A stretch of 64,000 bases of DNA from Bedellia somnulentella (taxonomy: Eukaryota > Arthropoda > Insecta > Lepidoptera > Bedelliidae), in NCBI GenBank assembly GCA_963576735.1, contig OY755182.1:1426001-1490000 (forward strand), written 5' to 3'. The notes under the pieces are model-generated. The model did no database searches. It saw nothing but the letters and a program-made list of their open reading frames with translations, and was not told the DNA's origin. This document shows positions 63,901-64,000 of this stretch, piece by piece (the first letter of the stretch is position 1; each line of letters starts with the position of its first letter). Position numbers and translations under genes: made by a program.

Positions 63901-64000
63901 AGTTGTGAAACTTCCTTTCCCTTACGCTTCGTCTCATTTAAACATAGAAAATCCAGTTTTCTTTCATTCATAATCATACATACTTCATCTAATTTTTCAA
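60996..64000 (-). mobile_element. RTE LINE, second open copy, runs off the window
   Basis: The ORF is open on the - strand from the window edge (first visible Met at 63977) to the stop at 61029; at least 982 codons. It closely matches the protein at 46715-49819. Endonuclease (FLCLNETKRKG, GDFNGWVG, GTDHFLV), RT (QAGFRKGMGC, EKAYDRV, GVRQGCVASPW, YADD) and C-terminus (LRWFGHIERMDD, SIVSAYPNGN) are all present. At the motif QAGxRKG this copy has the usual Phe where the other has Leu. The tail is CATACATACATATACTCACG on the + strand. The 5' UTR lies outside the window. Confidence 0.92.

Overview
The window is nuclear DNA of an insect, very probably a moth or butterfly. It is AT-rich. Its genes have short coding exons, GT-AG introns and large introns packed with mobile elements. 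The transposable elements are RTE-type and Jockey/CR1-type LINEs with short-repeat tails, tRNA-derived SINEs, mariner and many fold-back MITEs, a mix typical of Lepidoptera. There is no prokaryotic gene organisation and no CRISPR.

Four host genes can be read exon by exon with consistent splice phases. (1) DCAF12, a WD40 substrate receptor of CUL4-DDB1 ubiquitin ligases, + strand, 1316-17823; its 5' part lies outside the window. (2) PDCD7 (U11/U12-59K, minor spliceosome), - strand, 32276-24812, four exons, with a Jockey-like LINE in its last intron. (3) TBCA (tubulin cofactor A), - strand, 35151-32323, two exons; its stop lies only 46 bp upstream of the PDCD7 start codon on the same strand, so the pair may share a transcript. 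(4) A secreted glycoside hydrolase family 31 protein of the MYORG/KIAA1161 type, + strand, 38576-57486, nine exons, 616 residues.

Almost everything else is mobile DNA. One RTE-type LINE is present as a complete copy with an open 1034-codon ORF (46440-49849) and as a second open copy cut by the window end (61000-64000, - strand), plus 5'-truncated tails. About thirty copies of a ~245-bp non-autonomous element (called RS here) share the RTE 5' head and its GTGAGTATATGTATG-type tail, and several have clear target-site duplications. This looks like a parasite derived from the RTE. A tRNA-derived SINE (called T-SINE here), a tRNA-like core inside a fold-back element, a mariner interrupted by an RTE tail, and an 865-bp long-TIR element inserted inside an RS copy complete the nested repeat landscape.

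Odd points: the DCAF12 exon at 1316 has its 3' end and splice donor reiterated ten times between (CA)n tracts; two other DCAF12 exons have decayed partial duplicates; a frameshifted parvovirus-NS1-like (SF3 helicase) relic lies at about 14.6-15.5 kb next to a 16-bp minisatellite; and an OTU-protease fragment lies at 3462-3821.
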